The notes beneath the pieces are model-generated. The model worked only from the letters and a program-made list of their open reading frames with translations. It was not told where the DNA came from and ran no database searches. A program made the translations under genes and the position numbers. Source: Heterodera schachtii (lineage: Eukaryota > Nematoda > Chromadorea > Rhabditida > Heteroderidae). Taken from it: 64,000 nt of DNA. Each line of letters opens with the position of its first letter. The first letter of the stretch is position 1. The DNA lies in the NCBI GenBank assembly GCA_023374025.1, contig SIJG01000057.1, positions 557,046 to 621,045 on the forward strand, read 5' to 3'. This document shows positions 45,725 through 56,160 of this stretch, one piece after another.

Positions 45725-46837
45725 GTGGCCGATCATTTCGTCACTGATTATTTCGTCACTGTTCAGTTCGTCACTGATCATTTCGTCACTGAGAATTTTT
45801 TTAAAAAAAAGTTTGGCACAATGCCTTAAAAACAACAAAAATTCTTTAAAAACAAATGTGCTACATAGTAGCAAAAAACAACTAAATAAATTTGTTGATT
45901 GTGAGATTTGAAAGGGAACTTCTCTAAAAAAAGGAGCAATTTGGCTTCTCAATTTTTAATGTTAAATTCTAAATTTTAAAATTAATTTTTTTCGCCATAA
46001 TACTATGATCATAAGCAGGGCTGGCAGATGAAAATTTTCAAAAGCATCATTTGGCAGGCAAAAAAGCCTCATTTTGAGTCAAATACCCTCTTTTTACAAA
46101 AATTATTCAAAACACGCTTAAAATGTTCAAATCATTTATGATTGTCCAAGATCAATTTGAGCAATTTTTTTGAAATAAGCATTTTGTGAAAATCTGAGCA
46201 CGAAAAATCGAAGTTGATTTTTTTTGCGGCGCTTTTTTCAAAAATTATAGGGAATAAGGGGCCGGCCGGCGGTGCCGATAGGTGCCGCCGAAAATTTTTA
46301 TTGCAATTTTTAATGCAATTAGTTAAGAGATTGGTCCACAAAAATGGCCAAATTTTGTGATTTTCGAGCAAATTTTTAAGAAAACAAAGGACTTTTAGGG
46401 GCTGGCGGTGCCGGTAGGCGCCGCCAGGAGAAAATTGAGAATTTTAACCATATTAGCAGATTTTCATTAAAAAATTATTAATCAGGGCTGACATTTACGA
46501 CGGTCTTTTGTGAAAGTTTTGCGAGCCCCCCCCCCACCCTAGCACTAGTGCTGCTCGAGACCGAAAATTTCCCAAGACCGAGAATTGACGCCGATACTCG
46601 AGACCGAAAAAAAACCCGAGACTTTTCAGGCGATTTTTATCAAAATTTTGCCAAAAAACATTTTTGTAAAAAAAAAATTTCGGCTGGCCTTAGGGCAGAT
46701 TTTGGGTAAACTAATTTTAAAGATAACATTAAAAGACAATCTAACAAACAAATTCGTATAAATTTTTCTCAGTGACGAAATGATCAGTGACGAACTGAAC
46801 AGTGACGAAACGATCAGTGACGAAATGATAGGGAGCC
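45725..46837. mobile_element. Mutator-like non-autonomous element in copy P leader
   Basis: Flanked by the exact 9-bp duplication GAAAAAATG (45716-45724, 46838-46846). Each end has a terminal inverted repeat of about 75 bp made of four tandem TTTCGTCACTGATCA-type units (45731-45797, 46768-46830). The 9-bp duplication fits Mutator-like elements. The leader of copy J represents the empty site. A truncated hAT copy is nested inside. A similar terminus (GGCTCCCTATCATTTCGTCA) occurs at 39881. Confidence 0.85.
46016..46483. mobile_element. Truncated hAT element, relative of 10217-11000
   Basis: It starts CAGGGCTGGCAGATGAAAAT and follows the 10217 element, including both GC-rich motifs (46262-46290, 46400-46428). 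Similarity ends at about 46483, where another CAGGGCTGAC-type end begins. It is nested in the Mutator-like element. Confidence 0.7.
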
Positions 46838-46845
46838 GAAAAAAT

Positions 46846-46880
46846 GGCAATTTTATACTAAAATATTAGCGTACATTTGA
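46846..46880 (-). promoter_or_regulatory. Displaced core promoter of copy P
   Basis: The minus strand reads TACGCTAATATTTTAGTATAA, with TATAAAA at 46851-46857. It is the same module as for copy J (25726). It lies 1.3 kb from the copy P start because of the transposon insertion. 46880-47440 shows no gene I can support. Confidence 0.65.
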
Positions 46881-47444
46881 GTACCGCGGTGGAATCGACC
46901 AATTACCGAAACAATTCCTTTTCGCGTTAAATTCGCATTTCAATTATATTGTGTTTTATTTATTTTTCCCATTAAATCGCCTAATTTGCGTTGACCAACA
47001 AACTGTTTATCACTGTTTCGACTTCGGCGCATTGGACTACGAATTCTCCGCGCCATTTCCACGACTCTCTTCTCCCTTTGTTGAATCCCGATTTTGCATT
47101 CCCGATTTGTTCTCATAGTTATACATATTTCCGACCCTTCCATATCCCCAAAAACCCTGCAAATCGGTCGGAATTCTCCCAGTTAGATGCCCATTTTGCA
47201 TTACGGGGTAAAATTGAAGAATACTACCAATTTTGATTTTGCATACAAATTATATACCATTCGATTCGTCTCGATGAGAGAAATCGAATGATACCATTTT
47301 TAGGGCGCGGCGACAATTCTGAACAGAGTTACAGACCTAGGACTGAATTGTCAAAATGGCTTTGGGACTGAACCGTCAAAAGCCGTAAAATGCAATAAAA
47401 AATTGATCAGTCGATTCCACTAGGTGTATAATTGCCAGGAATCC

Positions 47445-47690
47445 ATTTCTGAGGGCGCGCAGCGCCCGCCTTGGCGAGCATGCGAAGACGGAGCAAGTAG
47501 TGGGGCGAGACGGAGGGCGAAGGAAGCAGTCTGACGAGCGCCACAGGCGGTTGACTGCGGGGGCCCGAAGGGCCCCCGCCAATCAGTCAACCGCCTACGG
47601 ATCACGCGCGGACTTCTTCCGTAGCCCGTAGTTTCGCCCCACCTACTGGCCGCCGTAGTCGAGTGTGCGGTGTTATGGCCAAAATACACT
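47445..47690. other. GC-rich palindromic island
   Basis: A sharply GC-rich patch in AT-rich DNA. It has a perfect hairpin (GGGGGCCC, GAA loop, GGGCCCCC) inside longer arms GGCGGTTGACT/AGTCAACCGCC, and a wider GTGGGGCGA/TCGCCCCAC pair. Its right edge is the truncation point of copy S. No ORF with recognisable content was found. It may be a transposon end or an inserted foreign fragment. Confidence 0.5.
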
Positions 47691-49584
47691 CACCCCCAAC
47701 TCGGACTCAAAATGGCATTGCTTTTCGACCGTTTCGACATTTTAGTGGACACGCATTTTGACGGAAAAAGCGAATTGACAATTTGGAAACCAATTAGAAT
47801 TCAACGGGGCAAAGGACCAAAATCGAAATTGCTTGTACGGATCGATGACCAATTTGTGGCATTTCCATGGCCCGACCATCCGTTGTCCAACAAAATCCGC
47901 TTTGAGGACCTTCAGATAGAGTAATTTTAAGCGTAGCCTAAATACACTTTTTTTTTATTCAAAAATTTCGATTTAGGCGTATATTTTTATTTTTTGGAAA
48001 TCCCGAATTAGGAAGTCTGTTTTACAGGGATTTGTAGCAGTTATTCGCCAAAAGCAAAAAAAGATTGTTTTTTTTTTTGCCATTTTAGGATCCAATTTTC
48101 AATTTATATTTCTTCAGTTACATTGACCACTCTGTGCGCGCATTTCTCCGTGCCAACAAGCAAATTTGGGATAGAAAAGGCACCAAATTGGAGTTGATTG
48201 TGTCATGGTGGAATATTGATGATAAACATCTGATTTGGGAAGTTTTTGCCCGTAAAATTTGGCCAATTTTTGCGCCAAACATTCGTCATTTGTCCATTAA
48301 AATAAATTGGGAAATGGCGGAATAAAATGGAGAGACGATGAATTAAGAGGAGAACTGCAGGAGAAGATTAAAATATAAAAACTGACAGAACTGAGTGAAC
48401 AATATGAATGAGAAAGAATAATGAAAAGAGGGATCAATTTTGGGACTGAATTGGGAAATGGTCAAAATAAATAAGCGCGGCAATACAAAAATATTTAAAA
48501 TTGTATCGGTTATCCGTTGGTATGACACAATCCAATCTGGTTGTCTGTTCCCTGACGCGCTTGGTGATGGTTTTGATGGGCCAAATGCAACTTTTTCTGC
48601 TGGCCAAGCGTTGTTTAAATGGTTACATTCTTCGAGCAAAAATGGCCAACCGAAGCGATTACATTGTTTTTATTATTTCTGTCCAACAAATCTCGAATGT
48701 GTCAAGAATCTCAAGGAGGTGTGTGATCACATTGTCTTTAATCCACTAATTGATTGATGATTGCCTTTGATTTGAATCGACTAATTGCCCCTGATTCCCC
48801 TTGATTTACGCTTCCTTTTATTTTATTTAGACATTTCTCAGTGCCACCACTTCTGCCAGTTAGAAAATTAGTGTTAAAATGCCAATAGCATCAATAGAGC
48901 GATTTAAAGAATGGGTGAACGAACGGACCCAAGAAAAGCTGACATCTCATATTGCTGGATATTGGTGGCGGTTGAAGCGATGCCCAATTAGTGAAAAGGC
49001 GGCGGCGATTCAATGGGAAAATGACGAAAATTGGGAGAACAATTTGAACAATGTCAAATTTCATTTGCGTGGTTCGATTCGGTAAGTGTAAAAGAATAGA
49101 TGATGGATGGATGAGGTGATCAGCCTTTTTTGATGAAATTTGTTTGTTTTTTTTCTATAAAATAGTGAAAACATGTTTATTATTGTGGGTTTTCATGGTC
49201 GGGAATACTCAAAGTGAATTTTGAAAATTTTTAATTTCGGCTTTTTTGTTCGAATTCGGGTCCGAGATTCGAAATTGGCCAAAATAAATGATGATCCCAA
49301 AGCATTGAAACGTCGTCGGACTTCGCGGAAGTGAATTAATTTTAATGAGAACTGATCGACGATCTCACCGATTGAATTTGATTTGATTTGATGCTCATTT
49401 ATTTTCTCTCAAGAATGCTTTTGTTGATTTAACTTTCGTTCTAAAATTTACATTTAATTTTCGTGTTCAATTTTAATTTTTTATTTTATTTTAGGGCCTT
49501 TTAAAATTTTAATTTTTTGGATTTCAAAAATTGCTGTTCATCAAAATCACAGCACCTGCTGTTTTTGCTGTTGTTATTTTGTTG

Positions 49585-49662
49585 CTAACAGAAGCCGTCC
49601 TTGAGAAACAATGCGACGATCAGAAAAATGAGCAACAGAAAATTATTTTTATTGGAAGACAT
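49585..49662 (-). pseudogene. Small secreted-peptide ORF, truncated by stop
   Basis: ATG at 49660-49662 opens MSSNKNN, then the hydrophobic FLLLIFLIVALF, then LKDGFC and TAG. It is a signal peptide whose mature part is cut off by a Gln-to-stop change relative to 53068-53190. The promoter TATA box (minus, 49757-49764) is about 95 bp upstream. Similarity continues past the stop for about 30 bp and then diverges. Confidence 0.45.
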
Positions 49663-49754
49663 GGCAAAAAAAGGAGAGGAAAACTCTGACAAATAAAAGA
49701 GGTTTTGATACAGAATAATTTTACATAGAATGGCTTTTGCGTCAAACGACCATT

Positions 49755-49825
49755 CCTTTTTATACCCGACAAACGCCGACTTTTTCCACCCCAAATTACA
49801 ACGCAAATATTTTAGTATAAAAATG
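49755..49825. promoter_or_regulatory. Divergent promoter cassette within copy S
   Basis: A minus-facing TATAAAAA (49757-49764) and a plus-facing TATAAAA (49816-49822) flank the shared core (CCCGACAAACGCCGACTTTT, CGCAAATATTTTAGTATAA). The peptide ORF lies to the left. The F-box-like partner on the right has been replaced by intron 4 and the last exon of copy S, joined at about 49830. Confidence 0.6.
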
Positions 49826-50636
49826 CCTTTTTATTGAGCAGAGAAACAGTAATTTTTGATTGTCGAAAAAATGAAAATAATTTTAGGCCATTGTCGCCAC
49901 CAGCTGTGGAAGAAGAAGAAGAATTGGATTAAAGCATTGGAAATTATATTTGAGAAATGATCGACGATCTCACCAATTGGAAACTGATTTGATGATCTCA
50001 ATTTTTCTCCGAAATTCTTTTGTTGATCCTTTCGCTCGAATAAATCATTCATTTAATAATATTTATTGGGTTACCAACTGAAATTTTTCAAAATCAGCAT
50101 TTGGGGTCATAAATTCAGCACTGAAAAAAATTTCTAACTGAAAACTAGGCGAAATGTTCGCACAACGACAAATTTGTGCAAATGTATATGTTCTGATTTC
50201 TTAAAAATTATTCAAATTTTTCATGCCATAATGTCACTATTTGTTAAGAAAATTAAAAGGTTTGCGCGAAATTTGGTCAGTCATTGTTGGAACAAAAATC
50301 TGTTAAAAATAACGAAAAAATCTCAAATTTTTTCCCGGCGGCGCCTATAAGCTGAAAAGTATATCCTAAATTAGATGCGATATTAATTGATAAAATTGTT
50401 ACACAAGCGATTTTAAGCTAAGTGTTCTGATTATCGACCCCAAAACTGATTTTTAAATCCCGATTACATTGAAATATAGGATTTGCTAATTTACTCTCCA
50501 AGTGCGCGAGAATCGGATTCAAAAAATTAAAAGATTAAATTTGTTTAGCGTTTCAAATTTTTCAAGACAATTACATATTTATTTCTGGCATCAATCAATT
50601 GGAAAACGGCAAAAGTGTGCTAATTTAACCATCAAA

Positions 50637-52492
50637 ATGAACCGACGGTAAGGAATTTTTAATTACTAAATTTTGCTTTGCATTTATCCGCTTTTGTTCT
50701 TTTTTCAGTTGGATTTGTAGTGACGTGTGGATGGACATTCTCCCATCTTTTGAACGTGTTGAACTTGGTCTCAAAATGGCATTGCTTTCCGATCGTTTCG
50801 ATTTTTTGGTGGACAAACATTTCGCTGGCAAAAGCGAATTGACAATTTGGAGAACAATCACAATTAGCAAGTACACAGCAAGACCAAAAGCGAAGCTTTG
50901 TGCCGGTTGGAATGCTGTGGAATTTCCGTTCCCCGACCGTCCGCTGCCCAACAAAATCCGCTTTAAGCACCTTCGGATTGAGTAATTTTTTAAACTTCGT
51001 GTATTTTAAAACTTATTTTTATATTTCTTCAGTTACATTGACCATTCCGTCATTGAATTTCTTCGTTCCAATCAGCAAATTTGGGACAGAACGGGCACCA
51101 AATTGAAGTTGGCTGTATTGTCGTCATGGAATACCGAAGATAACCAGCGAATTTGGGATGTTTTGGCCAGTGAAATTTGGCCAATTTTTGCTACCAACAT
51201 TCGCCATCTTTAGATTGGGTCAATAGTTTCAAGGAGGTGTGTTAATTTTTGAAAATTTTAAACAAGTCGCCAAAATGTGATCGCGTCTTTCGTCCCAGAC
51301 ATTTTTATGGAGCCATAACTTTTTAAAATTTAAAAATTTACTCCATTTTCACCTTAAAAAACGTAAGAAAATTAACCCGTAAAACCCGTATCGTAATTGT
51401 ACGGGTAAGGGTAAGGGTTACGGGTTTGACATCTATACGGGTTACGGGCTTACGGGCTAAAAACCCGTAAAACCCTTAACCCGTAAAAACCCGTATCGGC
51501 CGAAAAAAATACGGGTTACGGGTTACGGGCCCGTAAAAACCCGTATACGGGTCCGGCCCGTATCCGATCTCTAATCTTGATATCATTCGAAAGCTCTGGA
51601 TGTTTCGAGATATTTTAAGCTATTACTAAGCGATTAAGCAGCTCACAAAAAAAGTTGTCGCTCGAATACCGCAAAAAGGCAGAATTTTCTAAGTTTTTTA
51701 TCATAATCTTTTTTTTCAGTTCGGCATTCTCTGTAATTATTGGTAGGCTAATAGAGCCTGTGAAGAGCTCTCTAATGATATCAAGATTGTTTAACTTGGT
51801 CAACTGGGAGTTGGTTAAGCCCGAAAAAGTCCGAAATAAGTGCGAAAATAAGCAAGAAAAAATTTTTATAAGGTTATAATTTTTTATATTTCTGTTTTCT
51901 TATATAACAATAATTTCAAATTAAGGCACACAAATTTATTCGTTACATTTGCAAATAATTAAATATATTCGAAATTTTTTAAATAAATTTTTCTAGTGCA
52001 TTTCTCGTCGAGTTAAAGCCGCAGAAAAATTAAGTAAAAACTTAAAAACCCCTCGCCCTATGCATTAAACATCTGACTGATTGCTTTTTGATTTGCGCTA
52101 TTCCAAATTTGTTTAGACATTTCTGCGTGCCACCAATTCTTCTGTCAGTTACGAAAGTAATTTTGAAGCGTCAGAAAACTCAATTGAGCCATTTGAATTG
52201 GTGAACGAACGGACCAAAGAAAAGCTGACATTGTTAGCGCTTGAAGAAGATAGCGATGATGGATTCATTAGTGATTGGCTGTTGAAGCGATGCCCAATTA
52301 GTGAAAAGGCGGCGGCGATTCAATGGAAAAACGACGACGAAAATTGGGACGACAAATTGAACAATGTCACATTTAATTTGTGGGATGACATCAATAAATC
52401 CATTGGGTGAGCAGCGACAGCAATTTTTGATTTTGTCGAAAAAATAATAATTTAATTTTAGGCCATTGTCGCCACCAGCGGAAGAAGAATAA
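50637..52492 (+). pseudogene. Subfamily 1 F-box-like gene (copy T), internal deletion
   Basis: Exons 50637-50647 (MNRR), 50709-50981 (WICSDVWMDILPSFERVELG; RFDFLVDKHFAGK), 51033-51236, 52117-52406 (PFELVNERTKEKLTL; WLLKRCPISEK) and 52462-52492 (PLSPPAEEE). The middle exon has lost roughly 230 nt between NIRHL and WVNSFKE. The join creates a TAG out of frame. Intron 3 contains about 0.85 kb of repeats (51300-52080). The other exons keep open frames and splice sites, so the lesion is limited to one exon. 49933-50636 carries only a transposon fragment with part of the GC-rich motif (about 50334). Confidence 0.75.
51360..51590. repeat. ACGGGTT/AACCCGT-rich element fragment
   Basis: Degenerate, partly palindromic repeats of AACCCGTA and TACGGGTT fill the segment, which ends near CCGATCTCTA. 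From 51573 to about 51785 a foldback pair (ATCTTGATATCATT and complement) flanks a short loop. It lies in the enlarged intron of copy T. It is not the nematode telomere repeat TTAGGC. Confidence 0.6.
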
Positions 52493-52869
52493 GAAGAAAA
52501 ATCGGATGAAAGCAACGAAAATTAATTGTGTTTCACCAATTGGAAACGGATTTAATGCTCTAATTTTTTAAATTTGTTTATTCTTTCGTTCGAATGCAAT
52601 ATACTTTTAAAACCAATTGAAATGTTTAAGCCTATTGAATTGTTTTGGCCCTGTTGAAAATGCGGAAAAATTGACAAAATGGGGACTCCTAAGCTTTTAG
52701 AACGGTCAAATCCGGAAAATAATCTTAAACAAACCGATAGGTCTTTATTTTCTATTTGCCTGCAAAATTTCAAAAATTATAAAACCATACCAAGGCTTAT
52801 TAATTTTGTTTAAAACCAAATAAATTCTTTTAAAATTTTCCAAGATACATATAAGAGAACATTTTACAC

Positions 52870-53190
52870 TCAAACAAAATTAAAATGCACAGAAAAATTA
52901 ATTGGAATTCCGATTCGGAAAATTTTGTCATCCGCCACAGAAGAGAATCGAACGTGGTAGAGAATGTTGCGAAGAATTAGCCGCGTACGCAAATTGCGAC
53001 CGCGTCCCACTCCTCTCCATCCCTTGGGATTTCCGTGTTCAATTTTCGTAATTTCAATTTTTGGGTTTCAAAAATCACAGCACCTGCTGCTGTTTTTATT
53101 TTGTTGCTGACAGAAGCCGTCCTTGAGAAACAATGCGACGATCAGAAAAATAAGCAACAGAAAATTATTATTATTATTGTTGGAAGCCAT
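52870..53190 (-). CDS. Small secreted-peptide ORF with one internal TGA
   Basis: ATG at 53188-53190 opens a 40-codon frame ending at TGA 53068-53070: MASNNNNNN, hydrophobic FLLLIFLIVALF, LKDGFC, then QQQNKNSSRCCDF. This is a plausible signal peptide with a short Cys-containing mature part. After the TGA the same frame stays open for another 65 codons (NPKIE..., GWRGVGRGRNLRTR, FSSVADDKIFRIGIPINFSV) to TGA at 52870-52872. This could reflect readthrough, an unrecognised intron, or a disabled longer gene. Differences from the 31.9-kb copy in this second part are mostly amino-acid changing. No family is recognised. It is transcribed away from the intact anchored gene at 53411, with a shared promoter. 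Confidence 0.5.
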
Positions 53191-53283
53191 GGCAAAAAAA
53201 GGTGAGGAAAATTCTGCCAAATAAAAGGGGTTTTTGATACAGAATATTACATAGGTAGAATGGCATTCGCGTCAAACGACCCA

Positions 53284-53340
53284 TCCTTTTATACTCGACA
53301 AACGCCGACTTTTCCCAACCCGAATTAGTATAAAAATACC
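53284..53340. promoter_or_regulatory. Divergent promoter of peptide ORF and copy U
   Basis: A minus-facing TATAAAA (53287-53293) and a plus-facing TATAAAA (53329-53335) are separated by GACAAACGCCGACTTTTCCC. The plus start codon is 76 bp downstream of its TATA box; the minus start codon is about 97 bp from its own. A pyrimidine-rich CTCCTCCTCC tract follows the plus TATA. Confidence 0.7.
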
Positions 53341-53410
53341 CTTTTTCTCCTCCTCCTCCTTATTCCATTCATTCATTCTCCCTATATTTTCCGGTCATTC
53401 TGTTCCGCAA

Positions 53411-54966
53411 ATGTCTTCAGAAATTCTGTACGTTTATTATTTCTTATATGAAATTTCGCATTTTCTTTTGCTTCACTTTTGGCCATCAGAATTGGGAGAT
53501 GCAAATTTCAAAAGCATTTTTGAAAGATTAGCTTTTTGAAGGCTAAAACTTCACATTTGAATTCCCTCGCTTTGATGCTTTTCATAATTAATTAATTAAT
53601 TTCTCCAAATTCATTCTAGTTTGTCTGCCGTGTTTCTTCTATTGGTCGATTGTGCCACCATTGTTTTTTGCTTCTTTTTGGACAATGCCAAAAAACGACG
53701 ACGCCCTCACAAAAAAGAAATGTAAATAAATAAACATAAATTTAAATATTTCATAAAAATTCTTCAATTTTTCAGTTTTATCTGCAGCGATTGTTGGCTT
53801 TTGGTGTTCGATTTTCTTGCGCCTTCTCAGCTCGGCCTCGAAATTGCACTGATTAATCGCCGCTTTGACTTTTATGTGGATGAACACTTCAAAACACGCA
53901 AATGGAAATTGAACAACAAATTGCTTATTCAATGGGACATTGAAGAAAATGGGACGAAGAAAATGCAAATTGTCAAATCCGATGGAAATCCACTGCCAAT
54001 TCCGCAAAATTCGTTGCCCAACAAAGTCATCGGATTCAGTGGCATTCAAATCCTGTAAGATTGATTAAATTTGATTTGTGACCAGTGAGCATCATACACA
54101 CCGGTATTTTCGGATTTTCAGTTACATCGATCAAAATGTCGTCACATTTCTCCGCCGTTTTCACCGTTTTTTCGCAATTTGTTCAATCGATTTGTACACA
54201 TACACTGAAAATGTTCGCATTTTGGAACTTGTTTTGCTCAACATTTGGCCAATGCTCCGCGTTTCTATACGTACGATGTTTTTGAATACCATCGCTTTTC
54301 GCCGTTTGCGCCAATTGGCCCCGTCACCGCTCAGCGAATGTCCATCACTTCGCTTTGTCTCTTTCGATGACGGCATTTTCCCCGCTTTTCCGCCAGATGA
54401 CAGTGCCAATGATTCGGATGGCCAAGCGGTGGCAAAATGGTTGTTGACGCCTCATCCGAATGGTCTGCCGAACTTGCTTCAATGCTGTGTTAATTCAACG
54501 GAGGAGCAATGGTCGTCAACGATGGAACAGTTCAAAACGGTGATTATCCCTTTTTAATTGGTTTTTCTATAATTGTTTTTTGTCCGATTTTTAGGCATTT
54601 TCCAATGCTTCTTCTCCAGTTACTTTTCGCATTCTCTTTCTGCCGTCTTCTCCGCTTCTCTCTGTTGTGCCATTTGATCTGTCCAACGAAATGACTGGGG
54701 AGAAATTAATGCTTCAACAATCAGCAAATGCTTTTTGGCTCACCCGTTGTCCAATTGGATGGGATGAGCGAAATTGGAAAAATGTGAAGGAGGAAATGTA
54801 TGTTCGACCGAACCCAATTGAAATTCGGATCAGAGACGGCGGATACGACGATGGGTGAGCAATTTTTTGAAAAATTTCATTTTTTTTTATGAGTCCAATC
54901 AACAATTGAACAATGTTTTTCAGTCTTCTCCTCGACGCCGCTTCTCCCGGGCCAAGTGATCGCTGA
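53411..54966 (+). CDS. Membrane-anchored F-box-like protein (subfamily 2, copy U), intact, 372 aa
   Basis: Six exons (53411-53427, 53620-53721, 53776-54054, 54122-54539, 54595-54854, 54924-54966) sum to 1119 nt in one frame. Residues about 6-27 are strongly hydrophobic (LLSAVFLLLVDCATIVFCFF). They are followed by KKRRRPHKK (30-38), which predicts a single membrane anchor with the body cytosolic. F-box-like segment at about 40-80: FICSDCWLLVFDFLAPSQLG, RRFDFYVDEHF. The middle exon has YIDQNVVTFLRRF, NIWPML, DGQAVAKWLLTP (K at about 238). The fifth has VPFDLSNEMTGEKL and TRCPIGWDERNW (about 322-333). The tail is LLLDAASPGPSDR. An anchored ubiquitin-ligase adaptor is one reading, but unproven. 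The donor GTACGT in exon 1 was chosen because it restores frame in all three anchored copies. Confidence 0.8.
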
Positions 54967-55377
54967 TCAACAACAGCAGCAGAAATGAATGAATTAATTG
55001 ATCGATTGCAATCCATAATTGAAATGATATTGGCATTGTGCCATTTCAATATTGTATATAATTGTTTGTATATATTTGTCAGTGTGAGTAATCGTTGATA
55101 ATAATGGCTTATGAATAAAAGCGAATTGAAACATTCTTTCCTTTTAATGATGTCAAGCATTGTGCAAAAATAATAGTCCGTTGGTCAACATTTTAGAACC
55201 CAGAAGTCCTGAAGAAAGTGATTTGTTAATCCTGAAAACCGGACCTTGGTCGAAATTCTCTTATTCTTTCCGGAATTTTTTCAAAAGTCCGAACTCTTCC
55301 TCTCTCACTCGTTAATTGCAAAATAATCGAATTTTTAATTTAAAAAATTCATAAAAAGAAAACATAAGCATAAATCA

Positions 55378-55886
55378 ATGATGGAACAGCTTAAAGCGGT
55401 GGATTATCCCAATTTCATTGGATTTTCTATGGTTTTTTTGTCCCATTTTTAGGCATTTTCCAATGCTTCTTCTTCGGTTACTTTTTGCATTCACTTTTGG
55501 TCCTCTTCTCCAATTGACTTCGTTGTGCCATTTGATCTGATCAATGCAGTGACTGGGGAGAAATTAATGCTTGAACAATATGACACAGATGATTTTTGGC
55601 TCACCCGTTGTCCAATTGGATGGGATAACCGAAATTGGAGAAATTTGAAGGATGAAAGGATTGATCGAAAGAACCCAATTGACATTGTGATCAGTGATGG
55701 CGGATTCGACGACGGGTGAACAATTTTTAAAATAGTAATTAAAGGACGACATTTACATTTTCACTCGTTTTTGTATCGACTCATTTTTAATCATCGTTTT
55801 TCAGTCTTCTCGACGCCGCTTCTCCCGGGCCGATTGATCAGCAGAAGAAAGGGATCAACCAATTGATTGGTGACGCAATTGTCTGA
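55378..55886 (+). pseudogene. Duplicated 3' end of a subfamily 2 gene (copy V)
   Basis: A scrap of the middle exon (SMMEQLKA, 55378-55399), a full penultimate exon (55453-55715; VPFDLINAVTGEKLMLEQYD, TRCPIGWDNRNW) and a last exon (55805-55886; LLDAASPGPIDQQKKGINQ to TGA). It sits 400 bp downstream of copy U and repeats its 3' part in tandem. Exons 1-3 are missing, so it lacks a start and promoter. Confidence 0.7.
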
Positions 55887-56039
55887 CTGAAATGATTTTG
55901 GCACTTTGCCATTTAATTATTGTCTAATTGTTTGTTTGTCTCTTTAATTTGACCTTTGCTTGCTCGCAAATTCGTCCATTTCTATTGTATTTTATGTATA
56001 TATTTGAAATTCGTTGTGAGTAATTAATTGTTTGTTCCC

Positions 56040-56160
56040 CATTAATTGGACATCGCTTCAACAGAAACTTGGCAGGATGGCCTGTCACTTGTTTCAATGT
56101 AAGCTTTTCTTTGGTCCGTTCGTTCGTTGACCGATTCAAAAAGTTCAATTGGTGTTGAAT
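56040..56160 (-). pseudogene. Subfamily 1 penultimate-exon relic
   Basis: The minus strand reads NERTKEKLTLKQVTGHPAKF and LLKRCPING, then breaks. It may have belonged to copy Q. Between the two (56160-56800) lie homopolymer G/C runs, a GC-rich palindromic motif (56498-56526) and a repeat that also resembles 12780-12850. Confidence 0.5.

Larger units (their letters stand above)
47690..49932 (+). pseudogene. Subfamily 1 F-box-like gene (copy S), mosaic pseudogene
   Basis: A 5'-truncated F-box-like exon (about 47690-47920; QLGLKMALLFDRFDILVDTH) is followed by a middle exon (48118-48718) interrupted by about 230 bp of unrelated sequence from 48297. The remainder has LFPDALGDGFDGPNATFSAGQ and SKNGQPKRL. 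The fourth exon (48831-49081) has TAG for the Tyr of SVSY. Between it and the last exon (49887-49932, PLSPPAVEEEEELD) lie a 3'-flank fragment of another copy (about 49340-49450) and a minus-strand secreted-peptide cassette with its promoter. It is clearly not functional. Confidence 0.7.

Noticed and set aside
47376..47689. Bacterial-like gene in the GC-rich island
   Set aside because: Neither of the open frames resembles a known protein. The island is dominated by nested palindromes, so a structural or transposon origin is more likely than a transferred gene.
51360..51590. Possible telomeric repeat
   Set aside because: The unit is ACGGGTT-like, degenerate and palindromic. Nematode telomeres are TTAGGC arrays, and this is embedded in an intron-sized insertion.
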